Source of the DNA: Chloroflexota bacterium
Lineage (GTDB): Bacteria > Chloroflexota > Anaerolineae > DTPP01
Assembly: GCA_012514615.1 (NCBI GenBank)
Contig: JAAYZY010000645.1
Location: 1 to 7,751, forward strand
DNA length: 7,751 bases
Direction: 5' to 3'
The position numbers and the translations under genes are program-made. The notes beneath the pieces were generated by a model. The model made no database searches. It saw only the letters and a list, made by a program, of their open reading frames with translations, and was not told where the DNA came from. Of the stretch, positions 1 through 7,500 are shown in pieces; within the stretch, counting starts at the first letter, position 1, and each line of letters starts with the position of its first letter.

Positions 1-1
1 A

Positions 2-1768
2 GCGGCCATCGGCTTACGCGTGGCCAACCCCGGCGGCCAGCCGCTGCAGGGCCAGGTCTCTAGCCCCTTGCCCTTCCTGCGGGTGACGCCGACGCGCTTC
101 GTCTGCCCGCCGCGCGGCGCGCTGGACTTGCAGGCGCGTCTGGACGTGGACAAGGCGCCAACTGGGGCGCACGAGGAGCCGGCCGGCCTGCTCATCGACA
201 GCGACGCGGGGCAGTCTCAGCTGGCGGTGCGCTGGTCCATCGAGCGGCCGCTGATGGAGGTCTCGCCGACGTCGCTGCGCTGGGGCGCGGTGGCCAAGGG
301 GGATCGGTTGGAGACGGCTCTGCAGGTGCGCAACAGCGGCAGCGGGCGGCTGGTGGGCAAGGCACAGTCGACCTTGCCGTATCTGCAGGCGACCCCCGAG
401 CTCTTCTCGTGTGACGGGGGCCAGTCCGTAGAGCTGCGGGTGACCCTGTCTACCGCCGACCTGCCCCTGGGGCTGACCTCCGTGGCTGACGCGCTGCAGC
501 TTCGGACCAACGGCGGCTCGCGGGCTGTGCCGCTGCGGGTGGAGATGCAGGGGGCGGTTCTGGGGGTGGAGACGCCTTGGCTGTACTTCGGGGCGGTGCC
601 GCCGGGGGATGTGGCCGACGCGACGGTGCGGGTGAGCAACCGCGGCGTCTTGCCACTGGAAGGGTGGCTGGCGCCCCTGGTGGATTGGCTGCAGGTGGCG
701 GAGCCCCGTTTCGCGGTGGAGCCGGGCCAGGCAACCGATCTCCGGGTGGCGGCTGTGACCGACGACTTCGACCGGGGCATGACCATCTCTGAGGCGCAGG
801 CGGTGCGCCTGGAGAGCAACGGCGGGCAGGCGACGCTGGGGGCCGGCATCACCCTGCTCATGCCGGAGCTGGCGGTGGACGCCCAATCCATCGATCTGGG
901 GCTGGTGGCCAGGGATCAGACGGCGGAATCCATCCTGGTGGTGCAGAACCGGGGCACCGGCGTGCTGGAATGGGCCGTGCACACCGGGGAGACCTGGCTG
1001 GAGATGGAGCCAGCGCAAGGCGTGTTGGGGCCAGGGCGCGAAGAGACGGTGATCCTACGGGCTTACCCCTTGGGCCTGCCGGCAGAAGCCGAAGAGGCGC
1101 AAGGCGTGGTGCAGGTGGCCAGCAACGGCGGTCGAGTCTTTGTGCAGGTGGCGGTGGGCATCGCTTCGCCGCGGCTGTTCTTGGAGACGCTGGACCTGGA
1201 CCTGGGCCTGAGCATGAACTACGCTCCGCTCTCCGAGCAGCTCAACGTCTTCAACCGTGGCACCGGGCGGTTGGAGGGGCAGGTGGAGTGGGAGGCCGGC
1301 TGGCTCCAGGTGGAGCCAGCGCACTTCGTGTGTGAAACCGGCATGGGCGTCGGCCTGCGCCTGCTGGCCGAGCCGGTGGGGCTGCCGCCGGACGTGCCCC
1401 AGGAGGCTGTTCTGCGGCTGCACAGCAACGGCGGCGACGAGCAGGTGCGCCTGCGCCTGCAGGTGGAGGCGCGGCCGCTGCTGGAGGTGACTCCCCTGGA
1501 GCTGACCTTGCGCCCGGATCCCCAGACCGGCGTCCTGGGCGGGCAGGTGGAGCTGCGCAACCTGGGCTATGGTCTCTTGGACGTTCAGATGATCGGAGGT
1601 CTGCCCTGGCTGGCCGCGCCGCGCACCTCGTACCAAGTGCGGCGGGGCCGTGTGGTGCGGGTGCCGCTGCAGGCTGCGCCGGATGTCGCTGGCCCCCTGG
1701 AGGGCTGGCTCACCTTCTCAGGGGGGGAGCAAGAAGTCCGCGTCCTGGTCCGGCTGCCCGCGCCGTAG
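2..1768 (+). CDS. Ig-like (Hydin/BACON-type) tandem repeat protein, 5' partial
   Basis: The frame is open to the left edge. The first in-frame GTG, at 20, is an internal valine of a repeat strand, because the residues before it (AAIGLR) already belong to the same repeat, so the true start lies upstream. The visible 588 residues form one truncated repeat and five complete ones of about 98-103 residues. Counting from the GTG at 20, they begin near residues 76, 178, 281, 383 and 485. Each unit follows the same plan: an LxV-P-(S/T) opening strand, a V-NxGxG-L-G segment, WL-V-P-xF-x-x-x-G, and a closing (S/T)NGG followed by a valine-rich strand. This resembles the ASPM/SPD-2/Hydin and BACON families of beta-sandwich repeats, which usually act as binding or spacer modules. 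No catalytic motif, transmembrane segment or sorting signal is visible, and the protein ends in the last repeat. The missing N-terminus could carry an enzyme, kinase or anchor, so function is unknown. Coding status is nearly certain, the family is moderately supported. Confidence 0.9.
   Translation, partial: AAIGLRVANPGGQPLQGQVSSPLPFLRVTPTRFVCPPRGALDLQARLDVDKAPTGAHEEPAGLLIDSDAGQSQLAVRWSIERPLMEVSPTSLRWGAVAKGDRLETALQVRNSGSGRLVGKAQSTLPYLQATPELFSCDGGQSVELRVTLSTADLPLGLTSVADALQLRTNGGSRAVPLRVEMQGAVLGVETPWLYFGAVPPGDVADATVRVSNRGVLPLEGWLAPLVDWLQVAEPRFAVEPGQATDLRVAAVTDDFDRGMTISEAQAVRLESNGGQATLGAGITLLMPELAVDAQSIDLGLVARDQTAESILVVQNRGTGVLEWAVHTGETWLEMEPAQGVLGPGREETVILRAYPLGLPAEAEEAQGVVQVASNGGRVFVQVAVGIASPRLFLETLDLDLGLSMNYAPLSEQLNVFNRGTGRLEGQVEWEAGWLQVEPAHFVCETGMGVGLRLLAEPVGLPPDVPQEAVLRLHSNGGDEQVRLRLQVEARPLLEVTPLELTLRPDPQTGVLGGQVELRNLGYGLLDVQMIGGLPWLAAPRTSYQVRRGRVVRVPLQAAPDVAGPLEGWLTFSGGEQEVRVLVRLPAP
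245..1765 (+). repeat. Five complete ~102-residue protein repeats
   Basis: These are diverged tandem units inside the first gene, with starts near 245, 551, 860, 1166 and 1472 and a sixth, truncated unit before them. The register is set by the NGG motif, which falls at residues about 164, 267, 369 and 470 (counted from the GTG at 20) and is degraded to SGG near 567 in the last unit. The spacing is therefore 101-103 residues. A cysteine occupies the same place (F-x-C, after the WL-V-P strand) in the truncated unit and in units 1 and 4, at residues 29, 131 and 438, and other residues replace it elsewhere. The nucleotide sequences differ considerably between units, so this is an old domain array and not a recent duplication. 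Confidence 0.8.
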
Positions 1769-1773
1769 GGCGA

Positions 1774-1791
1774 CCTGGCCAGGTGGCCAGG
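1774..1791 (+). terminator. GC-rich hairpin just after the repeat-protein gene, possible terminator
   Basis: This is a perfect inverted repeat, CCTGGCC-AGGT-GGCCAGG, giving a 7-bp stem and 4-nt loop that starts 5 nt after the TAG stop. The downstream bases are GAAAAGACTC, so there is no U-tract and it is not a canonical intrinsic terminator. Position and stability fit a 3'-end or weak terminator hairpin separating this gene from pbpC. It could equally be a binding site or a chance palindrome in GC-rich DNA. Confidence 0.35.
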
Positions 1792-1868
1792 GAAAAGACT
1801 CACCATGTTGCCAGCCGCTGGGCTACCCAGTTGTCGGATGCCCATGCTCTGTAGCCGCGGTATCATGA

Positions 1869-1904
1869 GGGCGAGACTGGGGGGCGTCTGGGGGCAGGCC
1901 CGGG
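1869..1904 (+). other. Putative G-quadruplex motif in the leader of pbpC
   Basis: Four G-runs, at 1869-1871 (3 G), 1879-1884 (6 G), 1890-1894 (5 G) and 1902-1904 (3 G), are separated by spacers of 7, 5 and 7 nt. This satisfies the usual G3+N1-7 pattern on the coding strand. It lies in the non-coding gap, about 135-170 nt before the pbpC start. Such motifs arise by chance in GC-rich genomes, so function is inference only. Confidence 0.35.
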
Positions 1905-1936
1905 TACGCCTTGCCGCGTGTCTGGCCTCCGCTGCG

Positions 1937-1960
1937 CCGCTGGGCAGCCATGCCCGGCGG
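1937..1960 (+). other. Strong 10-bp hairpin in the pbpC upstream region
   Basis: CCGCTGGGCA at 1937-1946 pairs with TGCCCGGCGG at 1951-1960 across a 4-nt GCCA loop, with 10 consecutive pairs of which one is a G-U wobble. There is no T-run on either side, so it is not a typical intrinsic terminator in either direction. It sits 77 nt before the chosen pbpC start. If transcription begins upstream, it would be a 5' leader element. A regulator binding site is the alternative. Confidence 0.4.
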
Positions 1961-2028
1961 GGGAACCTCGGTGAACCCCTCAACGTCTCTATGGATAGTA
2001 CCCAAGCGAGCAACAGAGCATGCATGGC

Positions 2029-2032
2029 GGAG
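2029..2032 (+). promoter_or_regulatory. Shine-Dalgarno that favours the GTG start of pbpC
   Basis: GGAG lies 5 nt before the GTG at 2038. The alternative in-frame ATG at 2020 has only weak purine runs upstream (GCGAG about 10 nt before it). The GTG start also gives a typical N-terminus, with basic residues (MKRAR) directly before the membrane segment, while the ATG would add six residues (MHGGVE) with no evident role. Confidence 0.55.
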
Positions 2033-2037
2033 TCGAA

Positions 2038-4491
2038 GTGAAGCGAGCGCGAGCCTGGTCAGTGGTTTCCCGGGCCCTGGTCGGCGCTGGGGTCTTGGCA
2101 GCCCTTGCGGCCTTGGTCGCCTACCTGGCGTTGACCTGGGATCTGCCGGACGTACGCTCCCTGGCAGAGCGCAAGCCCGCGCCCAGCAACCTCATTGTGG
2201 ACCGACAGGGCCGTCTCCTCTACGAAGTGATCAACCCCCAGGTGGGTAAGCATGTCCCGGTGCGCCTGTCCCAGGTGCCCCTAGCTCTGCGCCAGGCGAC
2301 TGTCGCCACCGAAGACGCTCGCTTTGGCCAGCACCACGGGGTGGACTTCGTGGCCGTGGCCCGGGCGCTCTGGTCCAACCTGCGGGCCGGCGAGATCGTC
2401 TCCGGCGGCAGCACCATCACCCAGCAGGTGGCGCGCATCCTGCTGATGAGCGACGCCGAACGCCAGGAGCGCACCGTACTGCGGAAGGCGCGGGAAGCGG
2501 TGCTAGCCTGGCGGCTCCAGCGTGCCTACAGCGACGACGAGATCTTGGAGCTGTACCTCAATCACGCCTACTACGGGCACTACGCCCGCGGCGTGGAGGC
2601 GGCGGCTCAGGCCTACTTCGGCAAGCACGTCAGCGAGTTGGATGTGGCGGAGAGCGTGCTGTTGGCCGGCCTGCCGCAATCGCCCGCCCTGTACAACCCC
2701 CTGGAAAACCCGGAAGCGGCCAAAGAGCGGCAAGCCACGGTCGTGCGGCTGATGCTACAGCGGGGCTACCTGTCGCCGGAGCAAGCCGAAACGGCCAAGG
2801 CCGAGGAGCTGCGATTCGTTGCCACGCCGTTCCCCATCGAGGCCCCGCACTTCGTCATGTATGTGCAGCGGCTGTTGGAGACGCAGTTCGACCCCGAGCT
2901 GGTCAGTGGCGGCGGCCTGGTGATCCACACCACGCTGGACTTGGCCCTGAACCAGGAGGCGGAGCGGATCGTCCGGTATCACCTGAGTCGGCTGACGACG
3001 CCGGGCGACGACAACCCGCAGCGCCGGGTGGACAACTCGGCCCTGCTGGCGTTGGACCCGCGCAGCGGCGAGGTCTTGGCCATGGTGGGCAGCCCAGACT
3101 ACTTCGACCGGCAGATCAGCGGGGCGGTGAACGGCACGCTGACCCTGCGGCAACCCGGTTCCGCCATCAAGCCGCTCACCTATGCGGCGGCTTTCGATCC
3201 CAGCCGGGCCACGGACGCTCGTCCACCCCTGACGGCCGCCACGTTGGTGGAGGATGTGCGCACGCCGTTCGTCACCCGCGAGGGCGACCCCTATGTGCCG
3301 CTGAACTACGACCGCCGCTTCAGGGGCCCTGTGCTGCTGCGTCAGGCGCTGGGCTCCTCGCTGAACATCCCGGCGGTGAAGGTGCTGGACTACGTGGGGC
3401 TGGACGCCCTGCTGACCATGGCCTACGACCTGGGCATCACCAGCTTGGGCGGAAGCCAGGACTACGGTCTGTCGTTGACCTTGGGCGGCGGCGAGCTGAG
3501 CCTGCTGGAGCTGACCCGAGCCTACGGTGCGTTTGCCGGGTTGGGCCAGGCCCAGCGCACCGTGGCCATCACCCAGATCACCGATCTGCAGGGGGAGGTG
3601 CTCTGGAGCCACCAGCCGACTGCCGCGCGGGCAGCGCTGGACCCCCGGGTGGCCTACCTGATGACCGACATCCTCAGCGATTCGTACGCCCGCCTGAGCG
3701 GGTTCGGCGATGCGCCAGCGCTGAGGCTGTCCCGGCCAGCGGCCGTCAAGACCGGCACCACGACCGACTGGCGGGACAACTGGACCGTGGGCTACACGCC
3801 GCAACTGGTGACCGGCGTGTGGGTGGGCAACGCCGACAACCAACCGATGTACAGCGTCTCGGGGGTGAGCGGCGCGGCGCCCATCTGGCACGACTTTATG
3901 GAGCTGGCCCACAGGGGGCAGTCCGTGCTGCCGTTTGCACGGCCCGATGGCTTGGTTGAGGTGTCGGTCTGCGCCGAAAGCGGCAGCCTGCCGGGGTCGC
4001 ACTGCCCCCTCAGCCGCAGCGAACTCTTCATCGAAGGGACGGAGCCGCAGCATCTCTGCACTGTGCATGACCAGGGGGCCCAGCGCTTGGCCAAGGCCGA
4101 CAGGGCGTGGTCGAACTGGGAGGGCGCTGCGCCGGGCGCAGCCCCGGTGATGGCGGCCCTCCCCGAGCTGGCGCGGGCCGCGCACCCGGAGATGGGCGGG
4201 CCGGCTCTCCTGATCTCCAGCCCCGATCCACAGGCGCGCTACCGGCTGAACTCCGCTCTGCCGGCGGAGAGCCAGCGCATCCCCTTGGTGGTGCGACTGC
4301 CCTACGGCAGCGCCCCCCTGCGGGTGACCCTGTGGGTGGATGGGGCGGTCTGGCAGGTCTTCGACGGCCCGCCCTACGAAGGTTGGTGGCCGCTGCAGCC
4401 GGGTCAGCACCGGGTGCAGGCGGTGGCGCACGACGGGACCGGGGCCCAATGGGCGAGCCCGGTGGTGATCTTCGGTGTGACGGAACCATGA
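2038..4491 (+). CDS. pbpC: Bifunctional penicillin-binding protein 1C (glycosyltransferase/transpeptidase)
   Basis: This class A PBP polymerises glycan strands from lipid II and cross-links peptide stems on the outer face of the inner membrane. From the GTG start it has 817 residues, close to the usual PBP1C size (E. coli PbpC is 770). A membrane anchor covers about 11-33. The GT51 domain (about 50-220) has TEDARF with catalytic Glu92, GGSTITQQ at 123-130, the RKxxE motif ending at Glu153, and EILELYLN at 168-175. The transpeptidase domain (about 290-620) has PGSAIK with nucleophile Ser375 and Lys378, SLN at 441-443 and KTG at 571-573, so both activities look intact. The following segment carries three cysteines (645, 656, 674) in the VSVCAESG...HCP...HLC pattern typical of PBP1C. 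Residues about 723-812 match the PbpC C-terminal domain (BiPBP_C), which separates it from PBP1A/1B. The A2M gene begins 39 nt downstream, as in the E. coli pbpC-yfhM pair, suggesting one operon. An ATG start at 2020 (823 residues) is possible but has a poorer ribosome site. Confidence 0.96.
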   Translation: MKRARAWSVVSRALVGAGVLAALAALVAYLALTWDLPDVRSLAERKPAPSNLIVDRQGRLLYEVINPQVGKHVPVRLSQVPLALRQATVATEDARFGQHHGVDFVAVARALWSNLRAGEIVSGGSTITQQVARILLMSDAERQERTVLRKAREAVLAWRLQRAYSDDEILELYLNHAYYGHYARGVEAAAQAYFGKHVSELDVAESVLLAGLPQSPALYNPLENPEAAKERQATVVRLMLQRGYLSPEQAETAKAEELRFVATPFPIEAPHFVMYVQRLLETQFDPELVSGGGLVIHTTLDLALNQEAERIVRYHLSRLTTPGDDNPQRRVDNSALLALDPRSGEVLAMVGSPDYFDRQISGAVNGTLTLRQPGSAIKPLTYAAAFDPSRATDARPPLTAATLVEDVRTPFVTREGDPYVPLNYDRRFRGPVLLRQALGSSLNIPAVKVLDYVGLDALLTMAYDLGITSLGGSQDYGLSLTLGGGELSLLELTRAYGAFAGLGQAQRTVAITQITDLQGEVLWSHQPTAARAALDPRVAYLMTDILSDSYARLSGFGDAPALRLSRPAAVKTGTTTDWRDNWTVGYTPQLVTGVWVGNADNQPMYSVSGVSGAAPIWHDFMELAHRGQSVLPFARPDGLVEVSVCAESGSLPGSHCPLSRSELFIEGTEPQHLCTVHDQGAQRLAKADRAWSNWEGAAPGAAPVMAALPELARAAHPEMGGPALLISSPDPQARYRLNSALPAESQRIPLVVRLPYGSAPLRVTLWVDGAVWQVFDGPPYEGWWPLQPGQHRVQAVAHDGTGAQWASPVVIFGVTEP

Positions 4492-4508
4492 CAGGGACGA
4501 CTTCCCTG
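4492..4508 (+). other. Small intercistronic hairpin between pbpC and the A2M gene
   Basis: CAGGGA at 4492-4497 pairs with TCCCTG at 4503-4508 over a 5-nt loop, starting right after the pbpC stop codon. It overlaps an 11-bp palindrome, CTGAGACTCAG, at 4506-4516, so two alternative folds are possible. There is no T-tract, so it is unlikely to be a terminator. It may tune mRNA stability or translation between the two genes, or be chance. Confidence 0.25.
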
Positions 4509-4516
4509 AGACTCAG

Positions 4517-4523
4517 AAAGGAG
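4517..4523 (+). promoter_or_regulatory. Near-consensus ribosome binding site of the A2M gene
   Basis: AAAGGAG lies 7 nt before the ATG at 4531. It is the best Shine-Dalgarno in the window and fixes the start of the A2M gene, whose signal peptide begins at that ATG. It implies that the gene can be translated independently of pbpC even when carried on the same mRNA. Confidence 0.75.
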
Positions 4524-4530
4524 TGCACCT

Positions 4531-7500
4531 ATGTATGCACGGTCGCCGTTCTTCCGCTCTCTGACGCTCCTGATGCTGGCGGCGATGCTTGTGACCAGTT
4601 GCCAGCCGGCCGCGCCTAGCTCAGCGCCCCCTCCGGTGAGGGTGCCCGGCCAAGTGGTCGAGACCACGCCCCCTACCCAGGGGCCCACGTCGGCTGCCCC
4701 GACGGCGCAGGCGCCAACCGTGCCGCCCACACAGGCGCCGCTGCCGCCAGCTCCGCCGGTGCTGGTCTCCTACGAACCAGCGCGGGGCCAGGAAGTGCCG
4801 TCCATGACCCCGGTCGTCATGCGCTTCGACCAGCCGATGGAAGAGCGGTCGGTCAAGTCGGCCTTCCGCATCTCGCCGGCTGTGGCCGGCGACGTGCGGG
4901 TGGACGGCCAAGTGGTGCAGTTCGTCCCTTCGGCGCCCTATCAACGGGGGGCGCGCTACGAGGTGACCCTGGACGGCATCGCCCAGAGCCAAAGCGGCCT
5001 GCCGTTGGGGCGGCCGTTCACAGTGGCTTTCCGCGCCAGCAGCTACCTGGAGGTAGCCCAGGTCCAGCCGGCTGAGGGGACGCCGGAGGTGGAACCCCAG
5101 CCGCTGATCACGGTGGCCTTCAACCGGCCGGTGGTGCCCATGACGGCCATCGATGAGCAAGACGACCTGCCGCAGCCGTTGGTGCTGGAGCCGGCCGTCG
5201 CCGGCCAGGGCGAATGGCTGAACACATCGATCTACACCTTCCGCCCGGACAAGCCGCTGGCATCCGGCGCCATCTACACCGCCACGGTGGCGGCCGGCCT
5301 GCGGGATGTGTCGGGTCTGCAGTTGGAGAAGGACTTCCAGTGGAGCTTCACCACGGTGGTGCCCAAGGTGCTGGACAACGCGCCCCTGGGCGATCTGGTC
5401 AAGCCCACCGAACCGATCAGCATGACTTTCAGCTACCCCATGGACCGCACCTCGGTGGAAGAGATGTTCGCTCTGCGGGCCAAGGGGAACGACAGCAGTG
5501 TGGCCGGCGCCTTCCGCTGGGCCGATGACCGCACGGTCGCCTTCCAGCCGACCAAGGCGCTGGACTGGGGCGTGGAGTACACGGCGGAGCTGCAGGCTGG
5601 GGCCAAGGCCGCAAAGGGCCAGGGCGTCACGGTGGAGGACATCAGTTGGACCTTCCGCGTGGTGCCGCTGCCGGCCATCAAGCGCACCGATCCGGCCGAT
5701 GGCGACAACGCCGCGTTTCCTGGCACGGGGATCAACGTCGAGTTCGTCAGCCCCATGGACTTCAAGACGATCATGCCCAATACTACCATCCTACCAGAGC
5801 CCACGGAAGTCTACTCCTACTGGGATGAGTACGAGAACCGCCTCTACATCTCCTGGGGTATCGAGGCTTCCACCGCCTACACGGTGACCTTCGGGGCCAA
5901 GATGGCCGACCCCTACGGCAACACCCTGGGCAAGGACGTGGTGGTGCGCTTCCGCACGCGGGACTACGACCCGTCGTTCTGGATGATGGCCCCGGACCGG
6001 GTGGGCGTCTATAGCGCCTACACCGATACCCTGACCTACGTGCGCTACCGCAACATGGAAGAGTTGGAGTTCTCGCTCTACCGAGTCAGTGGCGAGCGAT
6101 TCCTGGATGTCAACAGCAAAGACACCTGGCAGAAGTGGGACCGCTACCGGCCCAGCAGCGACGACCTCCTGCGCACTTGGACGCTGGACGCCTCCGACGC
6201 GCCGCGCAACAAGACCCAAGTGGCCGCGGTGGCGCTGACGGAAGAGCCCGGCGCCCTGGAGCCCGGCCTGTACTATCTGGAAATCAACGGCAGTTCGGCG
6301 AGCTCGGTGAACGTGGACTCGGCGCGCCACATGCTGGTGGTCACCCGCTGGAACATGGTGCTGAAGCATTCGGCTGACGACGCCCTGGTCTGGGTGACCG
6401 ACCTGACCACCGGCCAGCCGGTGAGCGGCGTGGACCTGGTGATCTCCGACGGCGGCGAGCTGCGGCTGGAAGGCCGCACCGACGCCGACGGTCTCTTCCA
6501 TGGCGAATTCCCCCTGCGGGAGAACCTGTGGGAGTCGCTGGTGGTGTTGGCTCAGGACGGCGACGCCACGGTGGCGGTAAGCAGCGACTGGGGGGAGGGG
6601 ATCAGCCCGTGGAACTTCAACGTCTCCACGGAGATGTGGCGCTACCCCTACGTGGGCTACGCCTACACCGATCGACCGATCTACCGGCCGGGCCAGACCG
6701 TCTACTGGAAGGCGTTCCTGCGGGGCGACGAGGATGCGGACTACACTCTGCCCACGGCCGGCGATGAAGTGACAGTGATCATCAGCGATGCAGAGGGTAA
6801 GCAGATCCAGCAGGCGGCCTACCCACTGAACGCCATGGGTACCGTGCATGGCGAGCTGGCCCTGGATACCGAAGCTTCGTTGGGCTACTACTACATCAGC
6901 GTGAGATACGACAGCCACGAGTTTGGCGCGAACTTCCAAGTGGCGGAGTACCGCAAGCCGGAGTACGAGGTGCAGGTGCAGACGGACAAGCCGGCCTACG
7001 TCCAGGGCGACTTCATTGAGACGAAGGTGAGCGCTAGCTACTACTTCGGCGGGCCGGTGAAAGAGGCGAAGGTGCGTTGGTCGCTGCTGTCGGCCGACTT
7101 CGCCTTCGGCTCCCAGAAGCACCCCGGCTACGGCTTCAACGACTGGGAATGGACCGAGCGCGATCGCATGACCAACTACGGGGAGATGATCGCCCAGGGC
7201 GAAGGGCTCACCGACGCCGAGGGCAACTTCACCTTCCGCGTGCCGGCGGAAATCAGCAAGTACTCCATGAGCCAGCGCTTCACCCTGGATGTGTTCATCA
7301 CCGACGTAAACAACCAGGATGTGGCGTCGCGCGCAGACGTGGTGGTGCACAAGGGCGAGTTCTACCTGGGGCTGAAGCCCGACCGCTATGTTGGCGTGGC
7401 TGGCGAAAAGGAGTCGGTACATCTCATCTCCGTCAACTCCGAGGCCATGACCGTGACGCAGGTGCCAGCCACCGTCGTGGTCAACGAACACCGTTGGTAC

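Noticed and set aside
20..22. GTG at 20 as the true start of the repeat protein
   Set aside because: The frame is open to the left edge, and the codons before it continue the same beta-strand pattern seen in the other repeats, so it is an internal valine.
14..1018. 334-codon open frame on the minus strand opposite the repeat protein
   Set aside because: Codon-aligned antisense shadow ending at a sense TTA; the product is Arg/His/Gln-rich without domain signals.
1839..1866. Possible promoter: TATCAT at 1861-1866 as -10
   Set aside because: The -10 matches 5 of 6 consensus positions, but the best -35 at a suitable distance (TGCCCA at 1839) matches only 3 of 6, and there is no extended -10. 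Not strong enough to annotate.
1971..1999. Possible promoter: GTGAAC at 1971 and GATAGT at 1994
   Set aside because: Spacing is 17 nt but the boxes match only 3 of 6 and 4 of 6 positions, which is weak evidence.
2755..4449. 564-codon open frame on the minus strand opposite pbpC
   Set aside because: Same codon-aligned antisense effect (it terminates at a sense CTA at 2755), and the sense strand carries a full set of GT51 and transpeptidase motifs.
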